Of a stretch of 64,000 bases of DNA, positions 1 to 11,392 are shown piece by piece. The notes under the pieces are model-generated. The model did no database searches. It worked only from the letters and a program-made list of their open reading frames with translations, and was not told the DNA's origin. Position 1 is the first letter of the stretch. The number at the start of each line of letters is the position of its first letter. Source of the DNA: Catonia carolina (Eukaryota > Arthropoda > Insecta > Hemiptera > Achilidae); the NCBI GenBank assembly GCA_035578175.1, contig JAQMRL010000010.1:29503784-29567783 (forward strand), given 5' to 3'. The translations under genes and the position numbers were made by a program.

Positions 1-304
1 ATAATAGACTTAGTTAATTATATATCAGATTCTTACTAATTTTATATAATAAATCAATTTTTGTTTAAAATCAAAGAGTACTTAAGTATGGTATTGATGT
101 AATAAGGATATTTATGATCTATCAGATCTTTGGATAAATATTGTAATTACTGATAAATAAATACAATCATGTAAATTTTACGGTCACGTAATTGTTGATC
201 TTTGACATTAAATGTTTTACAATATTATAAATAAACAGTATGATTATTTCCCCTAATCATCGATTAGTTTTACTATTAAAAGTCTGCTTATTGGTGTAGT
301 AAAG
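1..304. other. AT-rich DNA, nothing recognised
   Basis: No open reading frame, repeat match or RNA gene was seen here. Confidence 0.5.
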
Positions 305-462
305 CATAACTGGCGTAGTTGGTAAAGTGCTCGCCTCTCATCATGAGGTCTTGGGTTCGAATCCCATTCAGGCACAGCATATTTTCATACGTTACAATAA
401 ATCATTTTATCCTTCACCGTCTGCATTAGCAGTAATTGTAAAACAGTCGAACGTTAAACCTA
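305..462 (+). repeat. tRNA-derived SINE (SINE-A), short-tail form
   Basis: The head resembles a tRNA gene, with an A-box-like GGCGTAGTTGGT and a B-box GGTTCGAATCC. It is followed by a constant stretch (CATATTTTCATACGTTACA) and a tail containing CCGTCTGCATTAGCAGT. The same unit occurs at 15963-16137, 21645-21812, 43434-43628, 52846-53028 and 56792-56979. Repetition with a shared non-tRNA tail marks it as a SINE and not a functional tRNA. This copy is diverged at its 5' end. Confidence 0.8.
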
Positions 463-473
463 AAAATAAAAAT

Positions 474-1246
474 CTGGTGTGAAACACTCACACAACTTTC
501 TCTTGCCAATGCAAATAATTTAAACAATATAACCTAACATTAGTAATAAAACATTAGAAATAAACGAAAAACTAACCTCAAAAAACATAACCTTATTTTA
601 ATCATGAGTGAAAGACGCAAAATGAAAATCCACCTGTTTGGCTTAAAAATACGGAAAATCACTTTCACGCTAAACGAGGCTCTGTAGAGAAAAGTGCTTT
701 AAATAAAAGATGTAGATCTTTTAATTTCCTATAAAATTGATTATATACACTTTTGTTGTAAAATGCATACTACGTAAGACCGAAATCTAAAAAAAATAGA
801 TTTTTCACACAGAAACCGCTAGTTACTGCTAAACTAAGCGTTATACAAAAAAATGCTTGAAATAAAAGTTGTATGTTCTTAAATTGTCTATAACTTTTAA
901 TATATAAATTTTTGCGCTAAAGTGCATATTAAAGCCGCAATCTTAAAAGAACAATATTTTTACGTGAAAACAGCTTCACCAAGAATTTCAGCAAACATGA
1001 CGCCTACCCTATCTTGTAGAGAATAAAATATTGAGTAAACCAGGCGATTTAAAAAAAAATCGTAGGACCAGTTTTTGAGAAAATCGCAAAAAAGTGAAAA
1101 ATTACACGAATAAACTACTACTTCCGGTTGACCGATCTTGATGAAAATGTTCTTGTCGGGTCCGGTAGTGGAGTCTTAACTTAAGTTTCAAGTTTTAAGT
1201 TTGTACAATATTCCGTTCTTGAGATATTCTGTTCACACACACACAC

Positions 1247-1310
<64 letters not shown>

Positions 1311-1452
1311 AGACAACCAATCGCTAAAAACATGTTTTTTGGGTTCAGGGGGGCTGAAAACGTGTAGATCCGGTGAAAACTCGATTTCAAAAAATCGACG
1401 TGAAAATAATACGGTACTTTCCTTCCTATATGTTCATATTGGCAAGAGAAAG
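474..1452 (-). repeat. Repeat M, full-length copy, minus orientation
   Basis: This is a dispersed unit of about 1 kb. One end carries ACTTTCTCTTGCC and the other GGCAAGAGAAAGT, forming short inverted repeats. The interior has a variable CA/GT microsatellite (about 1233-1308) and a conserved AT-rich body. Other copies lie at 25374-26242, 27325-28302, 28752-29446, 30428-31053 and 57131-58365. No coding capacity is visible; ORFs here only read the dinucleotide repeat. The most likely identity is a non-autonomous DNA element. Confidence 0.75.
1233..1308. repeat. (CA)n microsatellite
   Basis: An almost pure CA run interrupted by one CG step; it is the internal microsatellite of the surrounding repeat M copy. 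Confidence 0.95.
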
Positions 1453-1543
1453 TAAAAATTACTTCCAATAAGAACAGAAATTAGTAATCTGTTAGCTAAT
1501 TGATAAGCTATTGATAAAACTATAAATAACTTATTGTTATTAC

Positions 1544-1614
<71 letters not shown>

Positions 1615-2050
1615 TATTATTATAATATTATTATAATATTATATTATTGTTTGCTGGAGCTACAAAAAGTAAAATAGCTCCAATCAATAGATGTATAGCT
1701 ACAACCAATGAAATAAATGGAGAGGTAGATCTGTTTCACAGAGATAGCAAAATTAAAGAAAAACTGTACAGGTTACTGTGAAGGAAGGCTGCAAATACTG
1801 CGTGATCTTTATGTTATTTTATGTATTTTTATGTGTTATTTGTGTCTATGTGGTGTATGTTAAGCTCAGCGGCTGACTGTTTTTTAGAGAAGAAAGAATG
1901 ACTACGTTAAGTTGTAATGGTGCGGTATACTAAGGCGAAATTATCTTGCTGTTCTACTGTACCACCTCGCATCCTTGCGACCAGCCATAGTAGTGGGTAG
2001 AGACGGCGGGGTGTAGGGGAGTTTGGGAGCCCCCCAAAAAAAAAAAAAAA
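1453..2050. repeat. (TTA)n microsatellite in otherwise unassigned DNA
   Basis: A long ATT/TTA trinucleotide run occupies about 1535-1645. The rest, up to the poly-A tract near 2036-2050, shows no recognisable gene or repeat relative within the window. Confidence 0.7.
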
Positions 2051-2462
2051 TTATTATTCTTATTGTTTAGGTCATCAGCCGAAAGGCTGGTTTGAACCTC
2101 TAGAGGAGGCTTTACTAAGTAAAACGAGGAGTGAGGTGGTTTACCATTGCCTTCTTCACTGAGTGAGAAAGTACGCTTATCTGCATGCCGGGCCCTTTGA
2201 AAAGCACATATTTTCCACTCTACAAATGACGCTTTCCCTTCATTCACCACAGGGTCTGGCTGTATAGTAAAATTTATTACTTTCAGAAGAAATAACTCTG
2301 ATTAGTGTCTTTTACACCACTACCTCTTCTGTTCTTAAATGATTCAGTTCATTTTATTGGCTGACCATGTGATAAGAAACAGAATTATTTATTTTAGCCC
2401 TGCAATGAACAGATTGAGGGTAAACAATTTGACACTCCACTTGTCGGTTATGGACAGATTAT
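2051..2462 (-). repeat. SINE-like repeat SINE-D, near full length
   Basis: A dispersed unit of about 400 bp. It contains GGCAATGGTAAACCACCTCA (reverse strand here) and ends with a short hairpin-like AGCCTTTCGGCTGATGACC. Copies recur at 12735-13845 (split), 15778-16362 (split), 48305-48705, 50858-51272, 61405-61570 and 62502-62895. Short ORFs across several copies give the same peptide, but no known domain is seen, so I treat it as non-coding. No clear tRNA head is visible. Confidence 0.75.
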
Positions 2463-3243
2463 TGTTGTTGTTATTATTATTATTATTATTATTATAATAT
2501 CGTAACTTTCCTTTCCTCAGCACAAGCTATAATTTATTCAGGAAAATAATTTATGTTCAGTTAACTAAGAAACTTCTATACTTTATTTTTACATAATTAG
2601 TATAATGTAGATAAATAAAATAATTAATTATTAAATCCACCTGACATAATATACAAATATATAAAAAAGCAAGGTACATTTTTAATACCATAAACCGATA
2701 TAAATTTTTATTACTTATAAAATGTTTAGCTTCTATAAAACAATGAGAAGATAAAAATAAAAAAGGCATATTTGATAACAATCAGAAATGCGTTCTATTG
2801 TTAATTAAAAATATTCCCATGCTAATTCAATTGTCTAAGGTAAGGGAACAATTACATTTTGTTCATTTAACAAAAACACTCGTTTGTCGTTGTAATTAAA
2901 ACTTATTAGTAGAAATTCACTTGATGTAAATTCTGAGCTTCTAAGTATAATAGCTGTTAAAATTATGTATTAGTGCTTCTTATCAAGGTATCACAGACCT
3001 TGTCCAATTTGTATAATTCTAATTGGTTACCTAAGTTTAATTTTCATACATAATGTACAATATAGGTAATATAATAATGTAATTAGATCCTGAAATATAA
3101 AACGTAAACAAAACTAATTATTACAGTAAATAAAAATTATGAGAGAAAAATTAGCGTTTTATAGTCATCTATACTTTGTCCAACAGTTGGAAGATACCAT
3201 TGCTTGTATGGCCAGAGCGCTGTTTCGTACTGTGTGAAAAACA
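2463..3243. other. AT-rich DNA, nothing recognised
   Basis: An ATT run near 2466-2500 is followed by AT-rich sequence with no supported coding region. Confidence 0.5.
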
Positions 3244-3925
3244 TTGACTCACGCTATGAAAATAAAAGTTGATCTTATTGTAGACTATATTATACTTATA
3301 TTAATGAAAATGAAAATTTCGACCCAAAAATCCAAAGTAATGGCATTCCATGGCAAATGGCCAGTGCGATCGAAAATTGTGCTAGATAATGTGATTATGG
3401 AGCAGGTGAGTAGTTTAAAATATCTAGGTTGCAATGTATCCTTCGATTGTGAGAGTGACATACCTCTGAAGCTGAATAAATTCAATGCGATATGTGGAAC
3501 CATACATCGTACATTGAAGGGAAAAGCCAGAAAAGAAACAGAGTTGAAATTTTATAAGACAATGGCGATTCCACTAGTTACATATGGAAGCGAGGTATGG
3601 ACCACAACAAAGAGAGACGACTCGCGCATACAAGCTTCAGAGATGAGGTTCTTGAGACACATTCAGGGATACACAAGGCTGGATCACATTAGAAACGAAG
3701 TGATAAGAGAAGAATACAATGTACAGCCACTTGTAGATGTGATCAAGCAATATAGAAAAAGATGGACAGATCACCTGCTCCGAATGCCACACAACCGTTT
3801 GCCACTTCAAGCCTGGATGTCCAAACCAGATGGTAGAAGGGATGTGGGTCGACCGAGGAAGAGGTGGAAACCAGAACAGGCTCAATAGCCTAAACCATGA
3901 CGGATGATGATGATGATGATGATTA
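3244..3925 (+). pseudogene. Non-LTR retrotransposon (RTE-like) reverse transcriptase, C-terminal fragment with (GAT)n tail
   Basis: The frame 3244-3888 encodes the end of a non-LTR pol protein. Seen in it are the thumb-region LKYLGCNVSFD, then FYKTMAIPLVTYGSEVW, FLRHIQGYTRLDHIRNE, RKRWTDHLLRMP and a terminal GRPRKRW motif, typical of the region after the RT domain in RTE-type elements. The catalytic palm motifs are absent, so this is a 5'-truncated copy, the usual product of incomplete target-primed reverse transcription. The (GAT)n run at about 3903-3923 resembles the short tandem 3' tails of RTE elements. Clade assignment is inferred. Confidence 0.8.
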
Positions 3926-3931
3926 TTATAC

Positions 3932-4466
3932 TTACGAGGTGTGGCTATTAAATAACGAGACTGACGTTGTAAAAACTTTTATTTTAATTTTATACATAAT
4001 CACTTATTGCCACCTTCAATATACACTCCTTCTCTATCCCCACAACGCTCCATGCGTATTTTTCATCGTTGGAAACAGTGCTGGAAGTCATCTTTTGTCA
4101 GCTCCTTCAGAACCCGTGCCGCATTCTCTTTCACTGCTTCCACAGACTCAAATCTTGTCCCTTTTAATGCAGATTTCACCTTAGGGAACAGGTAGAAGTC
4201 ACATGGTGCAAGATCTGGTGAATAAGGTGGATGTTCTAACTTTGAGATGCTGCACTTGGCTAGGAACCTCTTGACAGATAACACGGAATGAGCTGGCGCA
4301 TTGTCTTGGTGGCGAACCCATGATGTGTCCTTCCACATTTCGGGGCGTTTTTTCTTTACTCTTTGACGTAGTTTAGAAAGTACCTCAAGATAGTAATATT
4401 GATTAATTGTTTGACCTTCAGGAACCCAGTGAAGGTACACAATCCTATGGATATCAAAAAAATCTC
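3932..4466 (-). pseudogene. mariner-like transposase, C-terminal fragment (copy 1)
   Basis: On the minus strand the frame 4440-4063 carries the second half of a mariner transposase: HWVPEGQTINQYYYLEVL, then HQDNAPAHSVLSVKRFL (second catalytic Asp) and PPYSPDLAPCDFYLFPKVK (third Asp), then the C-terminal helix. The plus-strand left edge TACGAGGTGTGGCTATTAAA looks like a mariner terminal repeat next to TA. The other end stops at GATATC followed by a poly-A run (poly-T of FFDI codons on the coding strand), so the HTH domains and first catalytic Asp are missing. The copy at 6121-6650 has the same two boundaries. Confidence 0.85.
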
Positions 4467-5793
4467 TCTGTAGAAAAATTGACCAAAAAACTAACTTACC
4501 AACAGAGAAATAAAGTTAAGAATAATTGGCTACAGAACAAACACATAAAATCGATCAGAAGTTTTTTTAACACCTGCTGTATAAAATCCTGTTTCTTGAA
4601 AAAAACATTTTTTAAAAATAACCAATACGATTTGATTACATATTTCAATTTTTATTATTTTTTAACATCAATAATTTTTATTTCTAAATGTTTATTTTTA
4701 AAATTTTGATGGCCATCATGATATATATAATGACCAGTTGAGATAAACAAATAATAAAATAAAGTACAAACAAAAAAATTGAAAATCTTATGCACATTAT
4801 TATGTAAGTAACAATATAACATCTTGAATTATATTAAAGAGATTACAATTCAAAAAGTTTCGGAATATGGTAGCATGAAAATAATTTGAAGGTCGCTAAA
4901 TATAGACAATTATTATCTTATTTTAACTTTTAAAGAATTATTTAAAAACCGCTTTCCTCTTAAAATTGAGTAAAATTTATAGATATAAAATTTAATTCAT
5001 TTAACATTTACAATTTTTAAAAGATACAAATGTAGTATTTTTTCTTAGAACAAACGTAAATTTTGTTGTTATTAGTTGTAGAACAGGTTCGAATGTTCAA
5101 AAATTACAAGTGATTACGTAAGGAGGATAATAATATATTTAATGGAAATACATCACATTTTACGACAAAGCAAAGAAAAAAAGATTTTATCCTCTTTGGA
5201 TCAGCCCCAACAAAAAACTCTTTAAAATATAACCACTTTTATACACAATGAAACAATACACATCGTCATTACTGGAAATAATTTTAAAATGGTCTAGATG
5301 TAACTTTGTTTTGACGTCGTTTTAGATAAAAAATGTATGTTTTTTAAAGTATTAAGTGTTAATTTTATTGTCGGTTTAATGTTGTTTTTAAATTTTTAGA
5401 ATATAGTAATCTTGAATACGGGCATTTGTGCTGGTAGTCCTGTTATTGACCAATCCGGTTTAAAAAGGTTTAAAATCGTTTAATAAGAAAATAAGTACAT
5501 AACTGGTCAAGTTTTTTCTTAAAATCAAGGAATCCTTATCGCAAATTTCTTCTTCGGTTTTCTTCTTTTTCCCATGTCTCCGACCATAACTATATCGAGT
5601 GCCGCCTGGAACGATTAACATAACTAGAAAAGTGCACTGTATCAAGTTATTTAATCAAGTTATTCTTTTACCTAGACTGAGCTTACCATGTTTGTTTTTA
5701 TTTATTTATTTTTGTTTACAGAGTTAATCTACAGGCTGTACTTAAAGTTAAAACAGCTAATAATATTTTAATTCGTAATGCGTGTACGTTGTT
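4467..5793. other. AT-rich DNA, nothing recognised
   Basis: No supported ORF or repeat relative was seen. Short frames are low-complexity or lack domains. Confidence 0.5.
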
Positions 5794-5794
5794 A

Positions 5795-5990
5795 TCTGTT
5801 CAATTCAGAACAATAAGCGACCCCATTATCCAATGAGATGGTGATGATGTGTATAACGTGTAAATGAGGTGTAATCTTGTTCAAACACAGGCCGACCATT
5901 CCTACGAGAATACGGTTAATTCAACCCCAACCATTAAAGAACACCGGTAACCGCTGTCTAAAGCTTAATGAACTAGAGACTGCAGATGAA
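5795..5990 (-). repeat. SINE-C, 3' part only
   Basis: It matches the body of SINE-C (Gln-free AT-poor stretch with CATTCCT, GGTAACCGCTGTCTA and the CAATAAGCGACCCCAT tail) in reverse orientation. The tRNA-like head is missing, so it is a truncated copy. Confidence 0.75.
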
Positions 5991-6120
5991 GGCGGGGCAT
6001 AGTGACCTAGATCACACAGCACAGAGCCAATTGACTTTCGTTAATCGTATCCTGCGTTGTCACGTTGTGGTCCCGCTGTAGATAACAGCCTAACAAAAAG
6101 TCAGCTGAAGTTTGGTGAAA

Positions 6121-6650
6121 TACGAGGTGTGGTTATTAAATAACGAGACTGGCGTTATAAAAAATTGTATTTTTATTTTATACATAATCACTTATTGTCA
6201 CCTTCAATATACACTTCTTCTCTATCCCTACAACGCTCCATGCGAATTTTTCATTGTTGGAAACCGTGCTGGAAGTCATCTTCTATCAGCTCTTTAAGGA
6301 CCCGTGCCGCATTCTCTTTCACAGATTCCACAGACTCAAATCTTATCCCTTTTAACGCAAATTTCACCTTAGGGAACAGGTAGAAATCAGATGGTGCAAG
6401 ATCTGGTGAATAAGGTGGATATTCTAACACTGAGATGTTGTACTTGGCTAGGAACCTCTTGACAGATAATGCGGAATGAGCTGGCGCATTGTCGTGGTGG
6501 AGAACCCATGATTTGTCCTTCCACATTTCGGGGCGTTTTTTTCTTACTCTTTTACGTAGTTTAGAAAGTACCTCAAGGTAGTTATATTGATTAATTTTTT
6601 GACCTCCAGGAACTCAGTGAAGGTACACAATCCCGTGGATATCAAAAAAA
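6121..6650 (-). pseudogene. mariner-like transposase, C-terminal fragment (copy 2)
   Basis: A second copy of the stub at 3932-4466. The minus-strand frame includes HHDNAPAHSALSVKRFL and PPYSPDLAPSDFYLFPKVK. The left terminal sequence TACGAGGTGTGGTTATTAAA is the same, and the other end is again cut at GATATC plus poly-A (here 15 A). The third catalytic region reads APSDF. It cannot encode an active enzyme. Confidence 0.85.
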
Positions 6651-8460
6651 AAAAAAAACAATTATCATTGCTTTAAATTTTGACTCGCTCGTTCGAGCTT
6701 TTTTGGCTCTCGGTGAAGTTTGGCTCTTCCAGTGCACCATCCACCCCCGCAGCATCTACAATTATTTAAATATCTTAAAAAGTCTACCGAATAACTGGTC
6801 AATCGCTGTTCCATAACATTAATGAAATTGTATTAACTTTTTTGTACTGAATACAGTGATTTTTTGAAATTTCCGAATTGATGAGCGGTTACGGAGTTGA
6901 CAGGGGTTCAGAATTTTACTAATAATTCAAAATATAAATATGCTACAAATCTGAAATTTCGAACGTTAAATAATTATATAAAAGTTTGTATTCCGACGAA
7001 ATCTCAAATAAATCGGTCGAGCAGTTTTTGAGTTATAAGCCACTAAATGCATCCAATGTGTTGCTGCGACAAAAAATCGGCTCTTTTTTCTTCTCATTCT
7101 GATATCGGAATGTCAAAAAACGCTAAAAATATGAAACTTACATGTAACAACGCAGAATGAAATAAGCTAAATTTTGGTGTATATTACGTTAAAATTGAAC
7201 AAGCCGTTTTTAAGAAACAATGCTCCAAACTCGGGTATCTATAATAAAGAAATCGACAGTAGTTAAGTTTATTTAATCTCATTAATTTATTAATTATTGT
7301 ATCAATTTTATTTTAGTAATTGTAATTTATTAGCAGATTTAAGTAGACCTGAGATTTTTAATTGTAATTTATAGTGTAATAAACACTTGTTTTTAATTCT
7401 AACGATAGTTTAATTACTTATTTTACCCAAATCTCGGAACGAAACTTAGCAATATGTGTAACAATATATGTCTTATTAATGAGTTTTGTTTTATATTACG
7501 AATACTAAAGTAAGAAAAAACGGAAATGTTTTGGCATTAGCTAGAAGTAACCACCAAAGGGACCTTGGTGGGAACAACAAAAACATTTTAAAACAAAAAT
7601 AATTTTTTTATTACCTATTTATTAATTTAGATTTTTTTTATATTGATCATATTATAAAAATAGATTTTGTTATTAAAATTTTAGCATAATATAATTATTA
7701 AAGTCACTTCTTCAGTTAAATTTTAACAAAGAAACAAAGAAATAATAAATATAAATGTATGCCAAATCATAATAAATTAATTTAAATGATAAATCGTTAA
7801 AAAAATGACATAACCCTTAATAATTTGAAAAAAAATAAATCACTAATACGCAGTTATTAAGGAATACATATTTTAATAGTTCAATAAAAAAAAATGTGTT
7901 CATATATTTTAAACAACGAAAATATAATAATGTATTATAATTTGAATATTATAAAACCTGTTTTTTTTATACATCTGGAGATTGTTGGTGTTCGTTTGAA
8001 ACCACTTTCAGACTCATCAGTTAATCTAATACTATCACACCGGACAAACCACCTTGCATCCAATAATTTACCCTAATAATTCAAATGTTTTAATAACTCC
8101 GCGGGCAAATCATTTTAAAAAACCGCACATTTATAACTCACGACTATTTTGTGATAAAAATATATTACACATAATATTACTATCTAAAATAATTTATTAA
8201 TAGTTTTTATAGTGAATAATCTAGAATTAAATCAATGACAACTGTACTGCTTCTAGTGAAAAACACCTTACACAATATTTTACATAAACATTTAATATTA
8301 AGTGCAAAATATAAAAATTGGTACACATACGGTAAGTACTTAAATAATTACATTTTTATTTGTTTTATTCTTTCGGAAAATAAATTTACACCAATACATG
8401 GTGAAAGAATCGTTAAATTAAAATAATATTTTCTATAGATACTTTTCAAAAAATGTTTTT
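6651..8460. repeat. Repeat R copy (about 6835-7260) in AT-rich DNA
   Basis: About 6835-7260 aligns by eye with 53165-53500 plus 54834-54925: shared blocks include GAGCGGTTACGGAG/GAGCGGTTACCGAG, GGGGTTCAGAAT, CTGAAATTTCG, GAGTTATAAGCC/GAGTTACACACC, and ACTCGGGTATCTAT followed by CGACAGTAG. The remaining sequence up to 8460 is AT-rich with nothing recognised. Confidence 0.6.
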
Positions 8461-8705
8461 TCTTTAGCTTTTATTTGTTATCGGGAACTGTACATAGTTG
8501 ACAACTACCCATTTTGACCGCTGCTTTTGGCTGTATTTTTTTTTTGACGTGGATTAAACGTGAGTTTGAACAGGGACCCCCAGTAGAGTTTGTTCATGGA
8601 TGGCTGTCAACTGGTCACCATACAAAGTCGCTTGCCCAACCGGTGTTACTTAACAAATTATAGCGACTTTCTACCAGCTGACTGACTGGGCTGGCCCGAA
8701 GGTCG
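8461..8705 (+). repeat. Repeat K, copy 1
   Basis: This shares an ordered series of blocks with 17187-17425: GGGAACTGTAC near the start, TTTGACGTGG/TTGTGCTGAC, GAATTTGAACA-like, TTCATGGAT, then GCTGACTGA near the end. It is a diverged dispersed repeat of unknown class with no coding capacity. Confidence 0.5.
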
Positions 8706-9523
8706 TTTCAAAATATAAATACAATTGTCATATTATTTTTTCGTATAATTTTTATTAATACATAATTTGTTGAATAACAATAAAATGTAATATATAAATT
8801 AGAATTAACACGTGGGAAAATTACAACTAAATGATGTAATTAAAAAATTATAACATTAAACATATTATACTGTTATTAATTATTTAAATCGGTCATTTCA
8901 GAAAGCCCTTACGTCAAAAAAACTAAATTTTGAAAAAATTAAACAATTGGTAATTTACTACGTATTATTAAAATAGAATATTAAAAATTTGTTCTGAGGG
9001 CAGTCCCTTTTAATATAAAATGTATACTTTTATCATTTTAAAGATAAGCGACTTGTTACATTGAAAATTTAGATTAAAGGTGTTTTTGAAATAAATTGGA
9101 GTAAAATGCTAACTTAAGTTGTTCTCTTTAAAATACGTAGTTAGGCCAGAAGAAAATTGTGTTGTACAACAAGTTAGTATTAATATTATTTATTTATTTT
9201 ACATCAGTGATTTAAATAGCCTTTTGCAATAATACAAATTTAAATTCTTAACTTTTAAAAAAAGTTGGTTACCAGGATTATTCACTTTATTTTTGTCATC
9301 GTCGACACAAACAATAGTTGTCTCTTTTAAAAAGATTTTTGAATATAAATTTTGTGTAGCCTTTTCCACAATACTCTATTTCACGTTGAGAATGGAGTAC
9401 AGCTGTTAAGAGAACCCATACATTCTTAACTGCATAAAATAGTAACAGCTGATCATTTATCAGTTGCTACTCCCAACCTAAATATTAGTTAATATTTTAT
9501 GCAGTTAAGAATGTGCGTTTTAT
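8706..9523. other. AT-rich DNA, nothing recognised
   Basis: No gene, SINE or terminal-repeat structure was seen. Confidence 0.5.
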
Positions 9524-9531
9524 GTGCGTCA

Positions 9532-9860
9532 ACCCACCGGGTTGGTCTAGAGGTAAAGTCGTCGCCAAAATCAGCTGTTTAACAGCTGTTTTTTGAAGAC
9601 GAAAGTTCCTGGTTCAAATCTTAGTAAAGGTAGTTACTTTTATTCGGATTTGAATACTAGACAGTGGTTACCGGTGTACTTTGATGGTTGGGGTTCAATT
9701 AACCATACTCTCTCGGGAATGGTCGGCCTGAGCCTGTACAAGACTCCACCTCATTTACACGTCATACACATCATCCTCATCTCATTGGGTCATGGGGTTG
9801 CTTATTGTTCTCAATTGAACAGATTGCAACGTACACAAATTAGAAAAAAGAAAAAAAAAA
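9532..9860 (+). repeat. SINE-C, full length with target-site duplication
   Basis: A 330-bp tRNA-derived SINE. The head starts CCCACCGGGTTGGTCTAGAG and carries the B-box-like GGTTCAAATC. A conserved body follows (GGTTACCGGTGTACTTTGATGG, then ACACGTCATACACATCATCC-like), ending in an A-rich tail. GTGCGTC flanks it at 9524-9530 and 9861-9867, a direct sign of retroposition. Relatives are at 5795, 9891, 17432, 21172, 32100, 46196 and 61827. Confidence 0.88.
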
Positions 9861-9890
9861 GTGCGTCTGCTTTGATTTTATTTATTTTTT

Positions 9891-10028
9891 AATTCCTAAT
9901 TTGTGTAGGTTGCAATCTGTTCAATTTAGAACAATAAGCAACCCCATGACCCAATGAGATGAGGATGATGTGTATGACGTGTAAATGAGGTGTAGTCTTG
10001 TACAGACTCAGGCCGACCATTCCTGATT
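9891..10028 (-). repeat. SINE-C 3' part, inverted next to the full copy
   Basis: The last 135 bases of SINE-C in minus orientation lie only about 30 bp from the plus-strand copy. The two could fold into a hairpin with a 130-bp stem. Confidence 0.85.
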
Positions 10029-10314
10029 TTAAATAAAGCGAAATTTCAATATCTATTATTAATTTTTTTCCTGAGTAATTCACATGAATATTTTCAGAAT
10101 TAAATTTTCTACAAACTTATTTAAGAAAAAATACACCTTTATTTACCATTTATGGAAGTAATCTTACGTTAAACACAAAAATGTATTATTTCTTTGCACC
10201 AATTCTTGTGTTTTATGTAAGATATCTCTGAAAGTATTGCATTTACAGCTCTGGAACTAATTTTATTCAATTTTTCAGATTAAAAAACATAAGAAACAAT
10301 CGTATTTGTATCTT
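10029..10314. other. AT-rich DNA, nothing recognised
   Basis: Short interval between the SINE pair and the LTR-like block; no feature is seen. Confidence 0.5.
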
Positions 10315-10590
10315 TGTAACTACCTTTAACATTTTTATACGGCCTTACTTCACCGAGGGTACAGAGTTCTAGGTGAAATTTTTTGCGAGCCGTAACTCGC
10401 TAACTAAGCGTTTTCAGGCATATGTTTATATGAACTTTTTTTCTTATTTTTAGCTATAGAATGAGATCCCAAGAGATTGCCGCATAGTTTTGAATCACCC
10501 GGTACAACTCCATTTTTGGCTAGCTTAAATTTAGGGCAGTTAATTATTTGAAACCGGGCACATTACATTTTGGCGCCCAACGTGGGGCAC
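10315..10590 (+). mobile_element. LTR-like block plus primer-binding site of an LTR retrotransposon remnant
   Basis: A 253-bp block begins TGTAAC and ends ATTACA (10567), giving TG...CA ends with a TGTAA/TTACA inverted repeat. Three bases later comes TTGGCGCCCAACGTGGGGC, the pattern of a tRNA primer-binding site just inside a 5' LTR. Homology then stops at about 10590, where a SINE-D fragment begins. No internal gag-pol follows, so this is a 5' LTR plus PBS stub. The gypsy-like assignment is an inference from the PBS. Confidence 0.6.
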
Positions 10591-10591
10591 C

Positions 10592-10645
10592 TTCCAAGAT
10601 TCAAACCAGCCTTTCGGCTGATAAACTAAACTACAACAACGTATA
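10592..10645 (+). repeat. SINE-D terminal fragment
   Basis: It contains the SINE-D terminus GATTCAAACCAGCCTTTCGG followed by CTGATAAACTAAAC, about 60 bp upstream of the first recognised P450 exon. Confidence 0.7.
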
Positions 10646-10703
10646 TTTAAACACTGCATTCTTTAAAATAAAAATTTACAATTAATTTTTTGTTCTGTTA
10701 CAG

Positions 10704-10895
10704 CCGAACTACAAGAAGGACCGGAAAGAGTAACCCGCAGTTTACTTTATGTGACAGTTGCACTTTTGGTGGCTCTAATAGCATGGTATCAATTAAGGCG
10801 AAGAAGAATAGAAAAAATGATCGAAAAAATTCCTGGACCTACTACATGGCCTATAATTGGAAATTCACATCTATTTTTTGGACTTGACACGGAAG
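10704..10895 (+). CDS. CYP4: Cytochrome P450 (CYP4 clan), exon with membrane anchor and proline hinge
   Basis: This is the first exon I can recognise of an insect CYP4-type P450, a microsomal heme monooxygenase. The exon starts after TTCTGTTACAG and ends before GTTAGT; it enters with two bases of a split codon and leaves with one. It encodes an acidic lead, a hydrophobic anchor (LLYVTVALLVALIAW), a basic stop-transfer RRRR, and the hinge IPGPTTWPIIGN, diagnostic for microsomal P450s. There is no in-frame Met upstream before a stop, so a short first coding exon must exist; I could not locate it. The substrate cannot be inferred. Confidence 0.92.
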
Positions 10896-11024
10896 GTTAG
10901 TTATTTATTTATAAATTTAATAAAAATTTTATTAACATTTTTTTTTGCAAAAATATCAGTTACAACTGTTAAAAAAAATTATTGGTTGGTAAATCGCTTT
11001 AAATTTCTCGATTATTTTCAAGCA

Positions 11025-11195
11025 GAACAAAGTTCTAACTTCATTAAAATTAAGAAATCCGGGAAGTTTTTCCAAAAGATTCTTTCAAAATTTTAAAATT
11101 ACTATAGCTAATCAATGCCATGGGTTAAATATTATAGCGTCTTAATAACTCTATAGTGATAATATTTTTGTTTTATTTCGTTTTAAAATTAATAG
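11025..11195. repeat. Local duplication, copy 1
   Basis: Blocks such as AACTTCATT, AAATCCGGGA, CCAAAAGATTCTTT and TATAGCGTCTTAA recur in the same order at 12195-12365, on the other side of a Helitron-like element. It is intronic, with no coding sign. Confidence 0.75.
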
Positions 11196-11392
11196 CTCGC
11201 CAAAAAAATGGGTAAAATACAAAGAATGATAGCCATTTTGAATTTATAATTTTTGACGTAGATTCTAAGATCGTGAAAATTAATAATTTTGATATGAAAC
11301 TTTTCGGTCAATTTTTTTACGATAAGGACTCGAAACACCGGTTTAACAGGAACATTTATTTCTCTTCTCTACGCTTAAAACTTTATAAACAA

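Noticed and set aside
1..10700. First coding exon of the P450
   Set aside because: Several ATG-GT combinations exist, but none could be distinguished by sequence alone, so no exon was annotated.
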